Shown in pieces: positions 9,315 to 20,025 of a stretch of DNA of 64,000 bases (position 1 is the first letter of the stretch; each line of letters opens with the position of its first letter). Source of the stretch: Dichetophora obliterata (Eukaryota; Arthropoda; Insecta; Diptera; Sciomyzidae); the NCBI GenBank assembly GCA_963920525.1, contig OY986439.1, positions 545,001 through 609,000 of the forward strand, written 5' to 3'. The position numbers and the translations under genes were made by a program. The notes beneath the pieces are model-generated. The model made no database searches. It saw only the letters and a program-made list of their open reading frames with translations, and was not told the origin of the DNA.

Positions 9315-11853
9315 GAAGGGTGCTGGGGAAGAACGACCTAAGTCACGCCAAATGGAATTTGAGAAAAATCAAATTTAAAGTTTCCCAACTTAAAAAAGTA
9401 CTTCAGACTCATGAAAAAAATATTCAAAAATCAGCATTTGATCAGAAATATATTTTTTACAACTCGTACAAAGCAAAATAAGTTTCAGATGACATTTTCC
9501 ACAATAATTTCAAAATATTCTCTAAAATATACGGACTGATGTCACTTTTCCCTGGCATTAGGCGTCAATCGGTGGGTCATCAACGTATTCGTCCTCACTT
9601 TCTTCTGGTTGATTGATGTATGTCAAACGTCTGTAAAAGTCCTTAGCTTCTGGTCTTACAAGGAATGATGTAAGAGCTTGTAAATCGTCCCACTTTGCCT
9701 TTTTGATAGGTATCTGGTCAGGGTACAATTTGGTCAACATCACAGCTGTGTTTGTCTTTATCTTTCTTGATGTGCTTTTCGCAAACAACGGAGATTGTTG
9801 GTAAATGCCTGTGAATGTTCCCTTGTGGAAAATCTTGCTGGGGTTTTTATTTTCGAATTTCAGCATTCTGACCGGTCGGGTAGGGAAGGGGCATTTTGCT
9901 GCGTATAGTGAAGAGAGAAAGGCCGTCCAATTAAGAAATTCAAAATTTTGTCCACAGTCGATTACTTGGAATGGGTTCGGTTTTACACGACAGCTTTTGA
10001 ATTCTTCCCTCCAGTCATCTGGCGTCTCTGTATATGTTTTTTGATTAATGAGAGACATGTTCCGATCGCATTCAAGGTAGGAATGCCCACGTATCGGAAA
10101 TAAAACCTTCACTGTTTCGAATCGTTTCTTTTGCACAACCATATAGTGTAAAAATCGTATAACTGTAAAGTTCTTGTTTTGCCCAGAACATGAGTCACAA
10201 AAAATTGCAAGCTCCCTAACCTCCATTGGCAAAATGTGGCAAAAGAAGTGGTACATCATTGAACACACGTCGTCAGCTCCTTTTCGAGCAATAGATTCGT
10301 CGTAAGTGTAGAATACAGCTTGCGAACTCGATAAAACATGGATGTTGAAGCTAATAAAATTCAACTGATGTTTGTAGTATACGTCGTTCGTTGTTATGTT
10401 TGGTGTTGGTAGGTTTTTTTGGTAGTCCATTGTGATCGCTTCCATGCTTTTCGATTTCATACAGCGTTTGCGATAGGATTTCTTCAGCTTATAGAAGCGC
10501 TCACTTCTCTTCAGATGAAGTTCTTTTTCTCTTAGCTTATTGTCTAGCTCTTGCTGTGCCCTCTCTTTGTCCGGACCATCCAGATTTGATTTCGATTTCT
10601 CAGTTAGAGAAAAAATGTCAGCCTTCAATGTATCGCAGGTGCTGCATGTATCCTTGCGCGGAAAACCAAATGAAATGTTAAAATTGTTTTCAAATATGCA
10701 GCGGAACGATTCATACTGCATTTTATGATCGGGGTTCTGCTCAATATACATTCTGTGTAGCTTAGATATATTTAGAGTATCAGGTAAATATACTTTACTC
10801 GATTCCTTCAATGAATAATGGGATTTACGGCCCTTCAGACTTTTGATGAAGTCAATCGCCTTTCCCTTGGTCTCATCGCTCAGTTTATGTGGACGTACGT
10901 CATGTTTTCCGCGTTTGTCAGTTGGCGATTTTCCGTTACGAACAAGGGAATCTCTCACATATCTGACTCGTCGATCTGTAATTCCGTGCAAGGATATGAA
11001 AGCCCTTATACAAACTGTTACATCGCGGACTTTTCCATTCTCACTAATCCTAACTCGATAGCTGAATGAAGCAGTATTAATTCGTGCCTCATCTTCATTC
11101 TTTCGTGGACGTCGTCGCATGACTGGGAGAACAATAAGACCACCAAGGTAAGCATTTTGAGCATTGGTGTCCCCCAAATCGTTAAATTCGCGTATTATTC
11201 TTCGGCGTTCTGGCTCACAAATCGAAGTGAAACAGTGAAATCGTTTACACCGGCAGTCAGGCCCAAGTTCGTGGGTGGTAGCTCGCAAGGTTTTCATTAC
11301 ATCTCTAACCCTTCCTGTTTTTTTCTTTTTTTTCGTTCCACTGCTCGACGGTCCTATCTCTTCTTCACTGAACACAAACAAGTCACTGTCACTGTCCATT
11401 GCATTGTAATACTGCACAATCGCACACGTTTCAAAAACAGTAAAGTATACAGAGAAAGTGAAAGGTACAGTACGACGCATGGCACGAGACGATAACGAGA
11501 GAGAAACACGAGAAGATAAGATTGATAACAACAGATTGGATGATGCAATCGATGAACAGATTGGGTCATGTAATCGAAGAACAGGGTGGGTGATGCAATC
11601 GCCAATCACTGTAGTTCACACAAAATGAAAATGGAATAAAAGGACTGAAGACGTTCTTCCCATGGCGCGCTCGGACTCACGTCGTTTTTCCCCAGCAGGG
11701 TGGATGTTCATATGCTTATTTCTATGGACTCAAGTCACTGTAGCCATTTTTCGACTCAGTCATATTATAGTACTTCCACAATGCAACTAGATGGCGCTAA
11801 AAGCTCGTTTTGTTAGAAAACTGGACTGAAGTCGTTTTTCCCCACCTCCCTTC
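9315..11853 (-). mobile_element. Complete DNA transposon with intact transposase gene (2,539 bp)
   Basis: The ends are imperfect TIRs: left GAAGGGTGCTGGGGAAGAAC, right (reverse-complemented) GAAGGGAGGTGGGGAAAAAC, both continuing GAC(C/T)T-AGTC, with about 25 of 31 positions equal. AATT lies directly outside both ends (9,311-9,314; 11,854-11,857), a 4-bp target duplication. The motif GGACT(G/C)A(A/C)GTCGTTTTTCCCC recurs as subterminal repeats near 11,642, 11,673, 11,724 and 11,822, and once near 9,534, plausible transposase-binding sites. One intact gene (9,558-11,399, minus) fills the interior. The 4-bp duplication fits superfamilies such as Sola, but I cannot assign the superfamily from memory. 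Confidence 0.85.
9558..11399 (-). CDS. Transposase-like protein, 613 aa, D-D-E candidate
   Basis: Probably the transposase of the 2.5-kb element. The start at 11,399 (MDSDSDLFVF) is preferred over an in-frame ATG 70 codons upstream, whose extra residues are low-complexity S/L/R and look untranslated. N-terminus: acidic patch, lysine run near 23-27, then a Cys/His cluster C49-x-C51-x4-C56-x4-C61 that may bind zinc or DNA. C252-x2-C255 precedes a charged, coiled-coil-like region (about 263-315). Acidic candidates for an RNase-H-fold core: D325 (ITMDYQKN), D402 (IFCDSCSGQNKN) and E443 or D445 (GHSYLECDRN). The strand-forming stretch LNFISFNIHVLSSS lies between the first two. C-terminus is acidic (EESEDEYVDD). 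No stop or frameshift. Similar uncharacterised proteins exist in arthropod genomes as far as I recall; the superfamily name is open. Confidence 0.8.
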   Translation of the reverse strand: MDSDSDLFVFSEEEIGPSSSGTKKKKKTGRVRDVMKTLRATTHELGPDCRCKRFHCFTSICEPERRRIIREFNDLGDTNAQNAYLGGLIVLPVMRRRPRKNEDEARINTASFSYRVRISENGKVRDVTVCIRAFISLHGITDRRVRYVRDSLVRNGKSPTDKRGKHDVRPHKLSDETKGKAIDFIKSLKGRKSHYSLKESSKVYLPDTLNISKLHRMYIEQNPDHKMQYESFRCIFENNFNISFGFPRKDTCSTCDTLKADIFSLTEKSKSNLDGPDKERAQQELDNKLREKELHLKRSERFYKLKKSYRKRCMKSKSMEAITMDYQKNLPTPNITTNDVYYKHQLNFISFNIHVLSSSQAVFYTYDESIARKGADDVCSMMYHFFCHILPMEVRELAIFCDSCSGQNKNFTVIRFLHYMVVQKKRFETVKVLFPIRGHSYLECDRNMSLINQKTYTETPDDWREEFKSCRVKPNPFQVIDCGQNFEFLNWTAFLSSLYAAKCPFPTRPVRMLKFENKNPSKIFHKGTFTGIYQQSPLFAKSTSRKIKTNTAVMLTKLYPDQIPIKKAKWDDLQALTSFLVRPEAKDFYRRLTYINQPEESEDEYVDDPPIDA

Positions 11854-12179
11854 AATTGTTTTAGGTGTAGATTTTAATTGCGAATTCAGACATGAATGTT
11901 CATAGGCACTTAAGGCAAGGCCGGTGGTCTAGCGCTCGAACATTTAAGGTATTTTAAGGTATTTTTAAAAAGTTAAAATATTAAACAACAATATTTAAAC
12001 TTTTAAGGTATATTGTAGCACTCATTCATCATAAAATAAAAGTATTTTTTTAATTTAAAAAATTGTTGATATTGTTCAAAATGGCGCTAAATGAGACGCT
12101 CTCAAAGAAAAGGGGCATGGGCGGTATTGTAGATTCTGACTTTTCTATTTATCTGAAAAATAAATACCAAGAATCATTA

Positions 12180-12632
12180 CACGGTTAAAAACCTTGTACT
12201 AAATTTTAAACTTTTTTGGATTACATATAGGACAACACCAAAAAAGATTACTTTTTAATCCAAGCAAAAGTATAAAATTTTTCAATTCACAACACCAAAA
12301 AAATATTAGTTTTTAATCCACAAAAAGTTTAAAAAAAGCAATAAAAATACCAACTTAAAATAGAAAACTGTTCTGATCAGCTGATGATTTGAACACACGT
12401 CCTCTGTTGTGCTGGTTTAACACCATATTTACTCGTCCATTTCAGTTGTTAACAAAGTTATTCTTTTTTTTCTTTTTCTTTATTTTTTTATTTCTTTTTC
12501 TTTTTTAGGAACGTGGTTTTGAGACCCAGCTAAATTAAACTAATGTTTGGATTAAAAAATAGTACTTTTTGGATTAAAAATTCCTTTAAACGAATGTTTG
12601 GATTGAGAAGTAGTCCAAAATTTTTAACCGTG
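12180..12632. mobile_element. TIR element, TSD TA (453 bp)
   Basis: Ends CACGGTTAAAAA (left) and TTTTTAACCGTG (right) are exact inverted repeats of 12 bp, with TA outside both. The interior repeats TTTTTAATCCA and its complement TTGGATTAAAAA several times in both orientations, so each arm can fold on itself. No coding capacity. Non-autonomous; superfamily uncertain. Confidence 0.75.
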
Positions 12633-12696
12633 TATGAGTGTAACTAAAAGAAAATATTGAAAATTGACAGAAGGAAGCGCTTTTGAAAATTGATTT

Positions 12697-12966
12697 TTAA
12701 ATAAAACTTTCATTCCAGTTCAAGCGATAGCCACTGATGTTGTGAATAGCATATTTAAATTCCAGATAATTCGGCTGAATCGTTTTTGCTTTTTCTACAA
12801 CACCATGCCGAAAAAAGTAGTTTCGAGATAAATGAGTATAAAGAGAAGGAATGTAGACGAAACACTGTAACTCAAAACCTACTAAAACGGCTGTGAAAAT
12901 AATGTCAGAAAAATAATACTTTTGAAATATATATAAAAAAAAAATTTTGATAAATATAATTTGCAA
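12697..12966. other. No gene recognised
   Basis: An 89-codon minus-strand ORF spans this interval. Its composition is AT-driven (many F, I, Y) and I see no domain. It is noted only because it lies between two transposable elements. Confidence 0.3.
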
Positions 12967-13007
12967 ATATATCCAAATATTTCCACAGCATGATTAGGAC
13001 AACTATT

Positions 13008-13588
13008 CTGCCGGCATAAGGAAGAGTGCGGCATCTAGAAAATCAAAATAAGTTTAATAGTTTAACGTGAAATGTCATATCTACACAAATTAAAGCAATC
13101 ATTCAAACAAAAAACGCAGTATCTACATAAAAGGAGATAAAAAAGCGGTATCTACAGACAGATACTGCGTTTTCCCTTTGTATTTAATGCTTTGTAAAAT
13201 GCATTTTACTTCTTTATTTTTGTGACTAAAAAAATTTAATATTCATTTTTAAAACATAGCATATTGATTTTTTTATTAAATCAAGATATGATTTTAAATA
13301 TTTATCATTTAAATATCATATAAACAAAAAAGCTTTTTACTATATAAAACGTACATTTGATGTAAATACGGCTTTTTGATCTTATTTGAATTTTTAGAGC
13401 AAACAATAGCAGCAACTACTGTCTTTGTTCCACAGTTTTGGCATTTTTAAACTGGATTCACTATCCTGTAGAACCAAATATTTACAACCATCCTAACCCT
13501 AATCACTGAATTTTTGATAAATTATTGTAAGTCGTTTATCTCAGAATATTGAAATATGTAGATGCCGCACTCTTTCTTGTGACGGCAG
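13008..13588. mobile_element. TIR element, TSD TATT (581 bp)
   Basis: TIRs CTGCCGGCATAAGGAAGAG and (reverse complement of right end) CTGCCGTCACAAGAAAGAG, both continuing TGCGGCATCTA. TATT flanks both sides (13,004-13,007; 13,589-13,592). Inside, AACGCAGTATCT (about 13,112) pairs with AGATACTGCGTT (about 13,160), a second hairpin. Non-coding, probably a MITE. Confidence 0.75.
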
Positions 13589-13599
13589 TATTTATGTTA

Positions 13600-14655
13600 T
13601 ATTTGCTAGAAATATATATGACATTACATCTATATAATATACGTTTGATATTTAAGATATTAAAAACCAATAATTTCATTAACATTTACAAAAATAATTC
13701 AAAATTATGTAAAATATTAATGTAAGGTAATAAAATTTACTGATGGGAATATTATTTTTTTTTAGTTAACATTATGGTATTTAAAATTTTTTAAATTTAG
13801 AAATTTTATTATTAAAAAAACCATTAAATTATCAAACTTATGCAACTGCAAAAAAGCTTCGCTTCTCTCGTGTGTCCAGCGACGCATCTTTTTTTATTCC
13901 ATTTACATTATAGATCGATATCGTTTCAATTGTATTTAGAAACACTTTTGGTATAAATGTGCCCGAAAGAACCAATGACATTTTTTTCAAACAGATTGAT
14001 TGAATGAAAGTAAAAAATCCTATCATCCTAGACTATCATTTATGCAGTGAACCTATAAAGAATATTTATATTTAATCAGATATGATTGATATATTTTGGT
14101 TCAAAAAGGTGATTTCTCAAGTTTCAAAAATTAGGTTATTAACAACACACCATTATTCCTAAATAGATGACTTAGTTAGTTTTTATTCGAATAGTTTTAG
14201 TCGGAAAATCCCGAAAAACAAGGAAAATCTCGACATCTCGAAGCTCTCGTGTCCGCGGGCAGTATGTAGAATCTACATTGTAGATCACTCTTATACTGCT
14301 CGTGGAGTCTCTAGTTAATGTAAGCAACTAGTTTATTTCATTTTATCAAATTCTTCAGCAGCTAGTTTTTCTTATCATTTCAGTTGCATTTTGTTCTTGC
14401 TTATTGCGACTATGCTAAAAATATATGTAGATATGTGTAAGCATGGTCCCACAAATAACACAAATCTTTATAATCTCAACCAATCCAGTATATTAATTTG
14501 AATTATATTGAATTTTGCTTAAAAGGTTGGATCTTTTAATTAAATTTGAATTCATAGTTTTGTAAAAATAAAAACTTTTTGTAGTTTTTACTTAATTTAA
14601 GCTGTAAAAGCTTAAGGAAAGTTTTTTGTTGCTGAGAAAACTAGCTCAATTTATT
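13600..14655. other. No gene recognised
   Basis: AT-rich. The short imperfect palindrome ATGTAGAATCTACAT near 14,264 is the only structured item seen. Confidence 0.45.
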
Positions 14656-14660
14656 TCAAA

Positions 14661-15020
14661 TTACACTGTAGGTAAATTTCCAACTTTTGAAAAGACACAC
14701 AAAAACGCCGACACACCCCAAATTAACATTTTCTTCATCAAACTAAGAATATCTTGGCAGTATGCATAAGTTGCGTCATCCGTTAGCATGAAATACGGCA
14801 TATATGGATCTTGCCGATGTTTATATGCAGTTATTTTAACACCTGGTGCCAATACGTGGACGCTGTTTAATTCCGATGAAAGAGTCATTGCATTCTTGTG
14901 TGATAGTTTGAGATTTCGAACGATTTTATCTATGTGATTTTGAGAAATTAATGATGGCAATCCGATTGCGGCCAGCGGAATGTATTCGGATGATATAGTA
15001 TTAGCTTGAGATTGCGCATC
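14661..15020 (-). pseudogene. Fragment of a repetitive insect protein family
   Basis: The minus-strand frame is open from 15,020 (after TAG at 15,021-15,023) to the stop at 14,661, about 119 codons. It reads SSEYIPLAAIGLPSLIS, then HIDKIVRNLKLSHKNAMTL, then NSVHVLAPGVKITAYKHRQ and TYAYCQDILSLMKKM. I recognise this as the N-terminal part of uncharacterised, multicopy arthropod proteins, likely transposon-borne. The last ~20 residues lose similarity, so the downstream part is missing or diverged. No ATG is present in a suitable place. No TIRs were found around it. Function unknown. Confidence 0.5.
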
Positions 15021-15239
15021 CTAAGTCGAATTGTCATGTGTTGATGGATGCATTTAAACAGGATCACTGTGTGGAATTTCTTTTATTGTTTTTTTTTTTA
15101 TATTTTTTTAACAATAATTTTAGGTTACATTTTAAATGTTTGAACGTTGGACTATGGACTTTTGATATGAAATTTCGAAAAATAGTTTCAAATAATCACG
15201 CCCATGTTTAGAACCCAACTGAGAATTTATGCTATCAGA

Positions 15240-15560
15240 TGGATATTGATGCTCCATACACACCAGAGATCTGCAACGAATACTTAAAAATCAGTAGGAC
15301 TCGAGTACTATTCGTTCACAACTCAGTGATTCAAATAAGAGATTTGCAATGAATTACATTTTTGCTTCATGAGCCACTTACTCAAAAATGAGTATGAATA
15401 AGCATAAGTATTTTCCAAAGTAGTACTAATATGTTATTGATTCAAAACAAAGTGAATCACATTTTTGAATCATGACCCACTTACATAAAAATGAGCATGA
15501 ATGAGTAAAAGTAGTTTTCAAGGTATTACTCATATGAGATTATTTAAAAAAAAGGGAATC
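15240..15560. repeat. Two-copy tandem repeat, ~103 bp
   Basis: The block beginning CACTTACTCAAAAATGAGTA at 15,375 is repeated at 15,478 as CACTTACATAAAAATGAGCA, with matching 'aataagcataagtattttcca' versus 'aatgagtaaaagtagttttca'. The motif TACTCATT/AATGAGTA recurs in both orientations. Boundaries and family unknown. Confidence 0.55.
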
Positions 15561-15569
15561 AAATAAGTA

Positions 15570-16250
15570 TAGAATGAATTAAATATAAAGGTTTGCCACC
15601 TAATCTGTATTTTTAAGATTTTAAAACATAATTAAACAGTGTTAGGGGGCTCTGATATCAAATCTGAATTCAGAATTTTAAAATTTAATACGGTTAATAG
15701 GGTTGCCACTTAAGCTTATTGCGAAGATATTTACAAGTATGAAGCAATAAGGATAGGTTCTAGATAGAACTAGTAAGCCAGTGTGGCGTTACAACGCCAA
15801 AATCAAATATACCTAGATTTTATTTTAAGCTATTGAATAGAGCTTTTTTCAACTGATTAAAATTGAAATAAAATTAATTTTGGCCTTTTTGCAATATTCG
15901 CGGTATTTCTTATTAAATTTTTATAAATTAAAAAATTTTCCGACCAACAATTTAGAAATCTTATTCAACTGTAAGAAATGATTCCAGTATCAATATATCA
16001 ATTCATAGTTTTAGCTGTGAAATTATAAAAGATTATTCGTCAGTATAACAGTTTCATAGCTATTAGCTGATAGGTGGCGCTATTAAATGTTTGATCACAA
16101 ATGATCGAGAACTGGACCTACGTGTTTTATGCTGACTCCAAACAGCTTATGTTCTCAAGACGCTTTACATGGCAATTTTTACTCTCTGAGGTTTGCCATT
16201 GTCTGAGGTGACGACCGAACAGAAAAATTAATTCAATTGAAAAAACTTTC
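15570..16250. other. No gene recognised
   Basis: AT-rich, no coding or repeat structure seen, apart from the tRNA-like repeat that begins at its right edge. Confidence 0.45.
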
Positions 16251-16254
16251 TGTC

Positions 16255-16332
16255 TGAGCTGGAATTGAACCCGGGTTGCCGCGGTTCTTTAGCTTAGGGG
16301 CCACGCACTTTACCCACTAGGTTACGGCCGCT
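16255..16332 (-). repeat. tRNA-derived repeat body
   Basis: On the minus strand, box A TAACCTAGTGGG and box B GGGTTCAATTCC are separated by about 38 nt, with GGCCCCTAAGC as the anticodon-arm region. GC-rich in an AT-rich setting. The arms pair only in part, so this is more likely the head of a tRNA-derived SINE than an expressed tRNA. It differs in sequence from the tRNA-like bodies at 0.44 kb and 51.8 kb. Confidence 0.5.
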
Positions 16333-16740
16333 ATGATGGCGCTAAATACCTCACATATTTGTAGGCATATGCTGAAATTAAAAGGCCCAGTTTGCACATC
16401 TACAGGTCTAACCCTATCAAACCATACTAATTTTATTAAGATTTGACTTGTACTTAAAAAGCCTTACGCTGGACAAAATTTGCGTTTGCGAAATATATAC
16501 AGTTGCGGTCAAAATAATAGCAGTGCTCTTATATTCAGACATGTTTGGATAAATAATACTAGTCTACAAATTTTCGATCCGCTAAACTTTCAATACTCGT
16601 TCCAAATTTGTACACAGTTTTCTCCGATATTGTAACATTTTCAAGATACAGGGTGTTTTATTTTTTTTGGCACGTGTTTAGTATTATTTATATAGAATCT
16701 AAACTTCTAACCATAAAATAAAAAAGAATGTTTTCTATTT

Positions 16741-17250
16741 GCGTCTAACCATTTTATGTGACGCATAAGACGAGGCTTGAACGAGTCCAGAAATCGTTTA
16801 CTAGGTTTGCCTTACGCTCGCTTAATTTTGAAGATTCTTTTCCCCCATATAGTGCTCGTTGTTTGCTTATTCTTCGTCTTAAAACTCTTGAGAGTAGGAG
16901 AAACATTTTGTCTCTCCTTTTCGTACATGATATTATTTCTGGCCTGGTTGACAGCCCTACACTATTAGAAATGATTAATTTTAATGCTCCTAATAGGATT
17001 CTCAGAAATCAGGATCCTTTTTATTTAGTAATGTGTCGCACTAACTACGCTGCTAATGCTCCTATTTTTAAAGCTCTTCATATGTTTAATATTATTAACG
17101 CAAATCATAATCTAGATTTTTCTGTATCTAAAAATCAAATGCGATCTCTGTTAAATAACATTTTGTAATATATATTTTTTGTTAATAACTATTGCCTAGT
17201 CTGTAAGAATTATTGTTCATAGACTGAAGAAACTAAATAAATAAATAAAT
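16741..17250 (+). mobile_element. 5'-truncated non-LTR retrotransposon
   Basis: Inserted in the left arm of the foldback element: comparison with the right arm shows arm sequence resuming at about 17,251. TATTT at 16,736-16,740 and 17,250-17,254 is the probable short target duplication. The 3' end is a run of TAAA units (about 17,234-17,250), typical of LINE tails. It carries the C-terminal coding end of ORF2 (16,758-17,168). Confidence 0.75.
16758..17168 (+). pseudogene. LINE ORF2 C-terminus (Jockey-superfamily-like)
   Basis: 136 codons to a natural stop. The motif THKTRLERVQKSFTRFALRS, followed by LPPY-like SFPPYSARCLLILRLKTLES and RRNILSLLFVHDIISG, is the region after the reverse transcriptase domain in Jockey-superfamily LINEs, where it reads R-I-E-R-V-Q-x-x-F-x-R-F-A-L. 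The catalytic reverse transcriptase part is missing through 5' truncation, so this copy is dead on arrival, although its frame is still open, which suggests a fairly young insertion. Confidence 0.7.
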
Positions 17251-17899
17251 ATTTTAGAAGAAATATCAACTTTTCCATCAATCTATCAACCACTTTCGTA
17301 TTATGTGCTGTAGCGGAGCTAAAATTTTCAGATTACCCAACGAAATATCAACAAATTTTGTATCTCTTATTTTAGCAGAGCTGTTATCATCCAAAGTTAG
17401 AATTAAAAAAAAAAACCTGTTGATTAAGTGTACTTTTACATTAAAAACAGACATTTTAAATTTGAACGATTACAGCTCCGCTAAAACAAAAGATACAAAA
17501 TTTGTTGATATTTCGTTTGATAATCTCAAAATGTTAGTTCTGCTACAGCACATGACACGATAGTGGTTGATGTATTGATGGAAAATTTGATAATTTTTCT
17601 AAAATACAAAATATTATTTTTTATTTTATGGTGAGGAGTTTAGATTCTTAATCAATAATACTAAACACTTGCCAAAAACGTAAAACACCCTGTATCTGGA
17701 AAATTTTACAATATAGGAGGAAACTGGTGACAGGTTTTGAACCAGCGATGAAAGTACATATAGGAACGATAATGGGTTTACCGGATCCAAAATTTGTAGA
17801 CAAGTATTGTTTATACAAACATGTGTGAATAAGAGAGTACTGCTATTATTTTGACTACAGCTGTATACGATTATAAATGGAAGTACATAATAAGTTTGC

Positions 17900-18690
17900 A
17901 TATAAACTTTATAAATACTTTGATTTTGTCGATGTTTTTATTTTCTAGAATTATGTTGTAATCCGGGTTACCAAGATTTAGCCGTATATCGTTTATTGCT
18001 TGACAGTTTACGAGTATATGTTATCCCGTGTTGCAAAAATGGCAGGTGGGGAGACTGGTGTGGTTTAACAGAAATAATCATCAAATGTTGTGCTTTTTGT
18101 GTGACCATGGCTGTATATATGCTTGTATGCACATGTGTGACTAGCTGTAGCAACAAGGAAAAAAATAACAAATTAATATATATGTATATATATATAACAT
18201 ATTTATGTATATATATATTTGTTTTACTCACTGTGAGCAAGCAGAGATAAACTTTCACTCTCATTTGTTATCAGCAACTTTCAAAGCTATACGTGAGAAC
18301 ATTTGAAATGTTTTTAAACCAACAACATTTGCGTTAATTTGTCTGTGAACATTTGGTCAAGATGCAGAAGATTTTATTTTGAAACACGTCTCACATCTCA
18401 GATGTTAAAAGGTTTGCAAGTGTTTAATGAAAAGGGGGTTGAGTGTCTTGTTAGAGAACAAACAGAATTTAAGAGTAAGTCTATTAAGGGTTTTCATAAA
18501 ATATCATGAAGCTTACCTTGGCAGATAATTTAAAATAAAGATAGCTTAAAATGTTTTTGTATGTCGTCCGAAGCTTTGAAATGCATTTAATAACAGTGCT
18601 TTTTACATGTTTAGAAACAAACTCACAGATTCTTTAATAGCTTAATGAAATATTTGATTTCATAGCATTACATAAACTAAAAGTTAATAA
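17900..18690. other. No gene recognised; AT microsatellite
   Basis: Contains an alternating TATATG/TATATA tract at about 18,176-18,225. ORFs on both strands across 17,968-18,264 are by-products of this composition. Nothing else seen. Confidence 0.5.
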
Positions 18691-18699
18691 AATTTTTTT

Positions 18700-18910
18700 C
18701 TGAATTTTAATTAGAATTAAAGCAAATGCAACTGATGGCGCGATTAAGAGACCGAGTGAAATATCGAGTTGAGCTTCACGTATGCAAATTCGACGGCCGA
18801 CCTGACTAACGTTAAAAAAGCGCATTAAGCAACTGCCAAAAAAACTATCCAAAAAATTCACATGAGCCGACTAGACTGCGACTGCGACCGTCTGCATGAG
18901 GGTGTGTGCT
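18700..18910 (-). other. Repeat-poor, GC-richer island upstream of br
   Basis: A short segment with normal base balance in AT-rich DNA. On the minus strand it includes GCAGACGGTCGCAGTCGCAG, GTTAGTCAGGTCGGCCGTCG and CCATCAGTTGCATTTGC; the two TCAGT-like sites resemble insect initiators. It is about 11.7 kb upstream of the br coding exon, so a 5' non-coding exon or proximal promoter is possible. This is inference only; no ORF is called. Confidence 0.25.
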
Positions 18911-18919
18911 TCATTCCTT

Positions 18920-20025
18920 ATTCCATTTTATTTATTTCGTTAATTTTTTATTTTTTCTTAGTTTTGTTTCATTTGCTTTGGTTTTTGGTTTATTGTGTCT
19001 GTGTTAAAGTTCTGCATTAAAATGTATCGCAACCTGCGATTCTTACGCTTCTATGAGCGCTTTTGTGTGTGCGGGAATTCATATCTACGTCGCAATATGA
19101 AGACCCGAAAGATTCCAGAGAGTCTCACCAACACAGCAATAGAAATATAAAAAACTTATTTCGTGCATGCAAAAAAAAAAAAAGAAAAAAAAAAAATAAT
19201 AATATAGAAAATTTGGTATTTTTTGTATATTTGTGCATGTCGTATATTGACTAATATGTAATTAAATATATAGTTTTTGTGATAGAGCTCGATTCTTCAG
19301 AAAAGATTCTAGATCGGTCAATGTAAGCTAAGTCGTTCTACATATTAAATTTAAAATTAAAAAATGCTTGTGTTTGTAACTGCAACGCACATTAGTTTAA
19401 GGGCCCTATATTTATACAATTGATTTCCAAAAACCAAAGGCTGCTTCGAAATGAGAAAATTTTTCTTAAAATAATATATACTGATGCGTTCATCATTCAA
19501 TGCCACTTTAAAAAGTATCCGCAAAATGAAATACAATAAACTCACAAACTAACGAACAGAAAGAATACTTGGAAAATAAAAAGTGTGGTTGTGTGAATGT
19601 CTGGGAGAGCGGAAGCTTCAACATAGTTTTTTTTTGCTTGCACTTAGAACTTTAATATTTGCTATTTTCAAGGTTAAACATTTGTTAGAAGAGGAGCTCT
19701 GATCGGTGAGGGGGTATATTAGAGTATAGTACGGTCGGTTGATAGCTTTTTTCGGAACTGCCAATAAAAAGAATTTCAATAGATTATAACTTATTATTTT
19801 GACCATGAAAAATGGTTATCTGTTTAGATTTAATAAAAATAAACGGCAATGAGCAATATCGTTATAACAAGCTTGTATTATAGTCGATACTCAAGACATG
19901 ATATTGTAAAAAAGAAAAAATATATTAGAGGACCTTATTATGTAACATTATTTAGTTTTGATTTCGATAAAAAGTACGATGTGTTTACATCTTGAGAGTG
20001 TTCCTGTGAGGTTTGGTAACGATTG
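18920..20025. other. No gene recognised
   Basis: AT-rich, with an A-rich run near 19,170-19,205. No supported feature. Confidence 0.5.

Larger units (their letters stand above)
16500..17863. mobile_element. Long-TIR foldback element, mariner-type ends, split by a LINE
   Basis: Ends CAGTTGCGGTCAAAATAATA and (right, reverse-complemented) CAGCTGTAGTCAAAATAATA, with TA on both sides (16,498-16,499; 17,864-17,865), as in Tc1/mariner. The arms stay similar for nearly 400 bp each, to a loop near 17,400-17,445, so the whole element is one giant palindrome once the LINE at 16,741-17,250 is taken out. Arm landmarks: 'acagggtgtttta', 'ccataaaataaaaaa', 'gaaatatcaacaaattttgtatct'. Open frames inside are arm sequence, not genes. 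Confidence 0.85.

Noticed and set aside
11400..11609. 70-codon N-terminal extension of the transposase frame
   Set aside because: Low-complexity S/L/R residues, likely the leader; the next ATG begins a conserved-looking acidic N-terminus.
16255..16332. Functional tRNA gene
   Set aside because: Boxes A and B are present but the acceptor and anticodon arms do not pair well.
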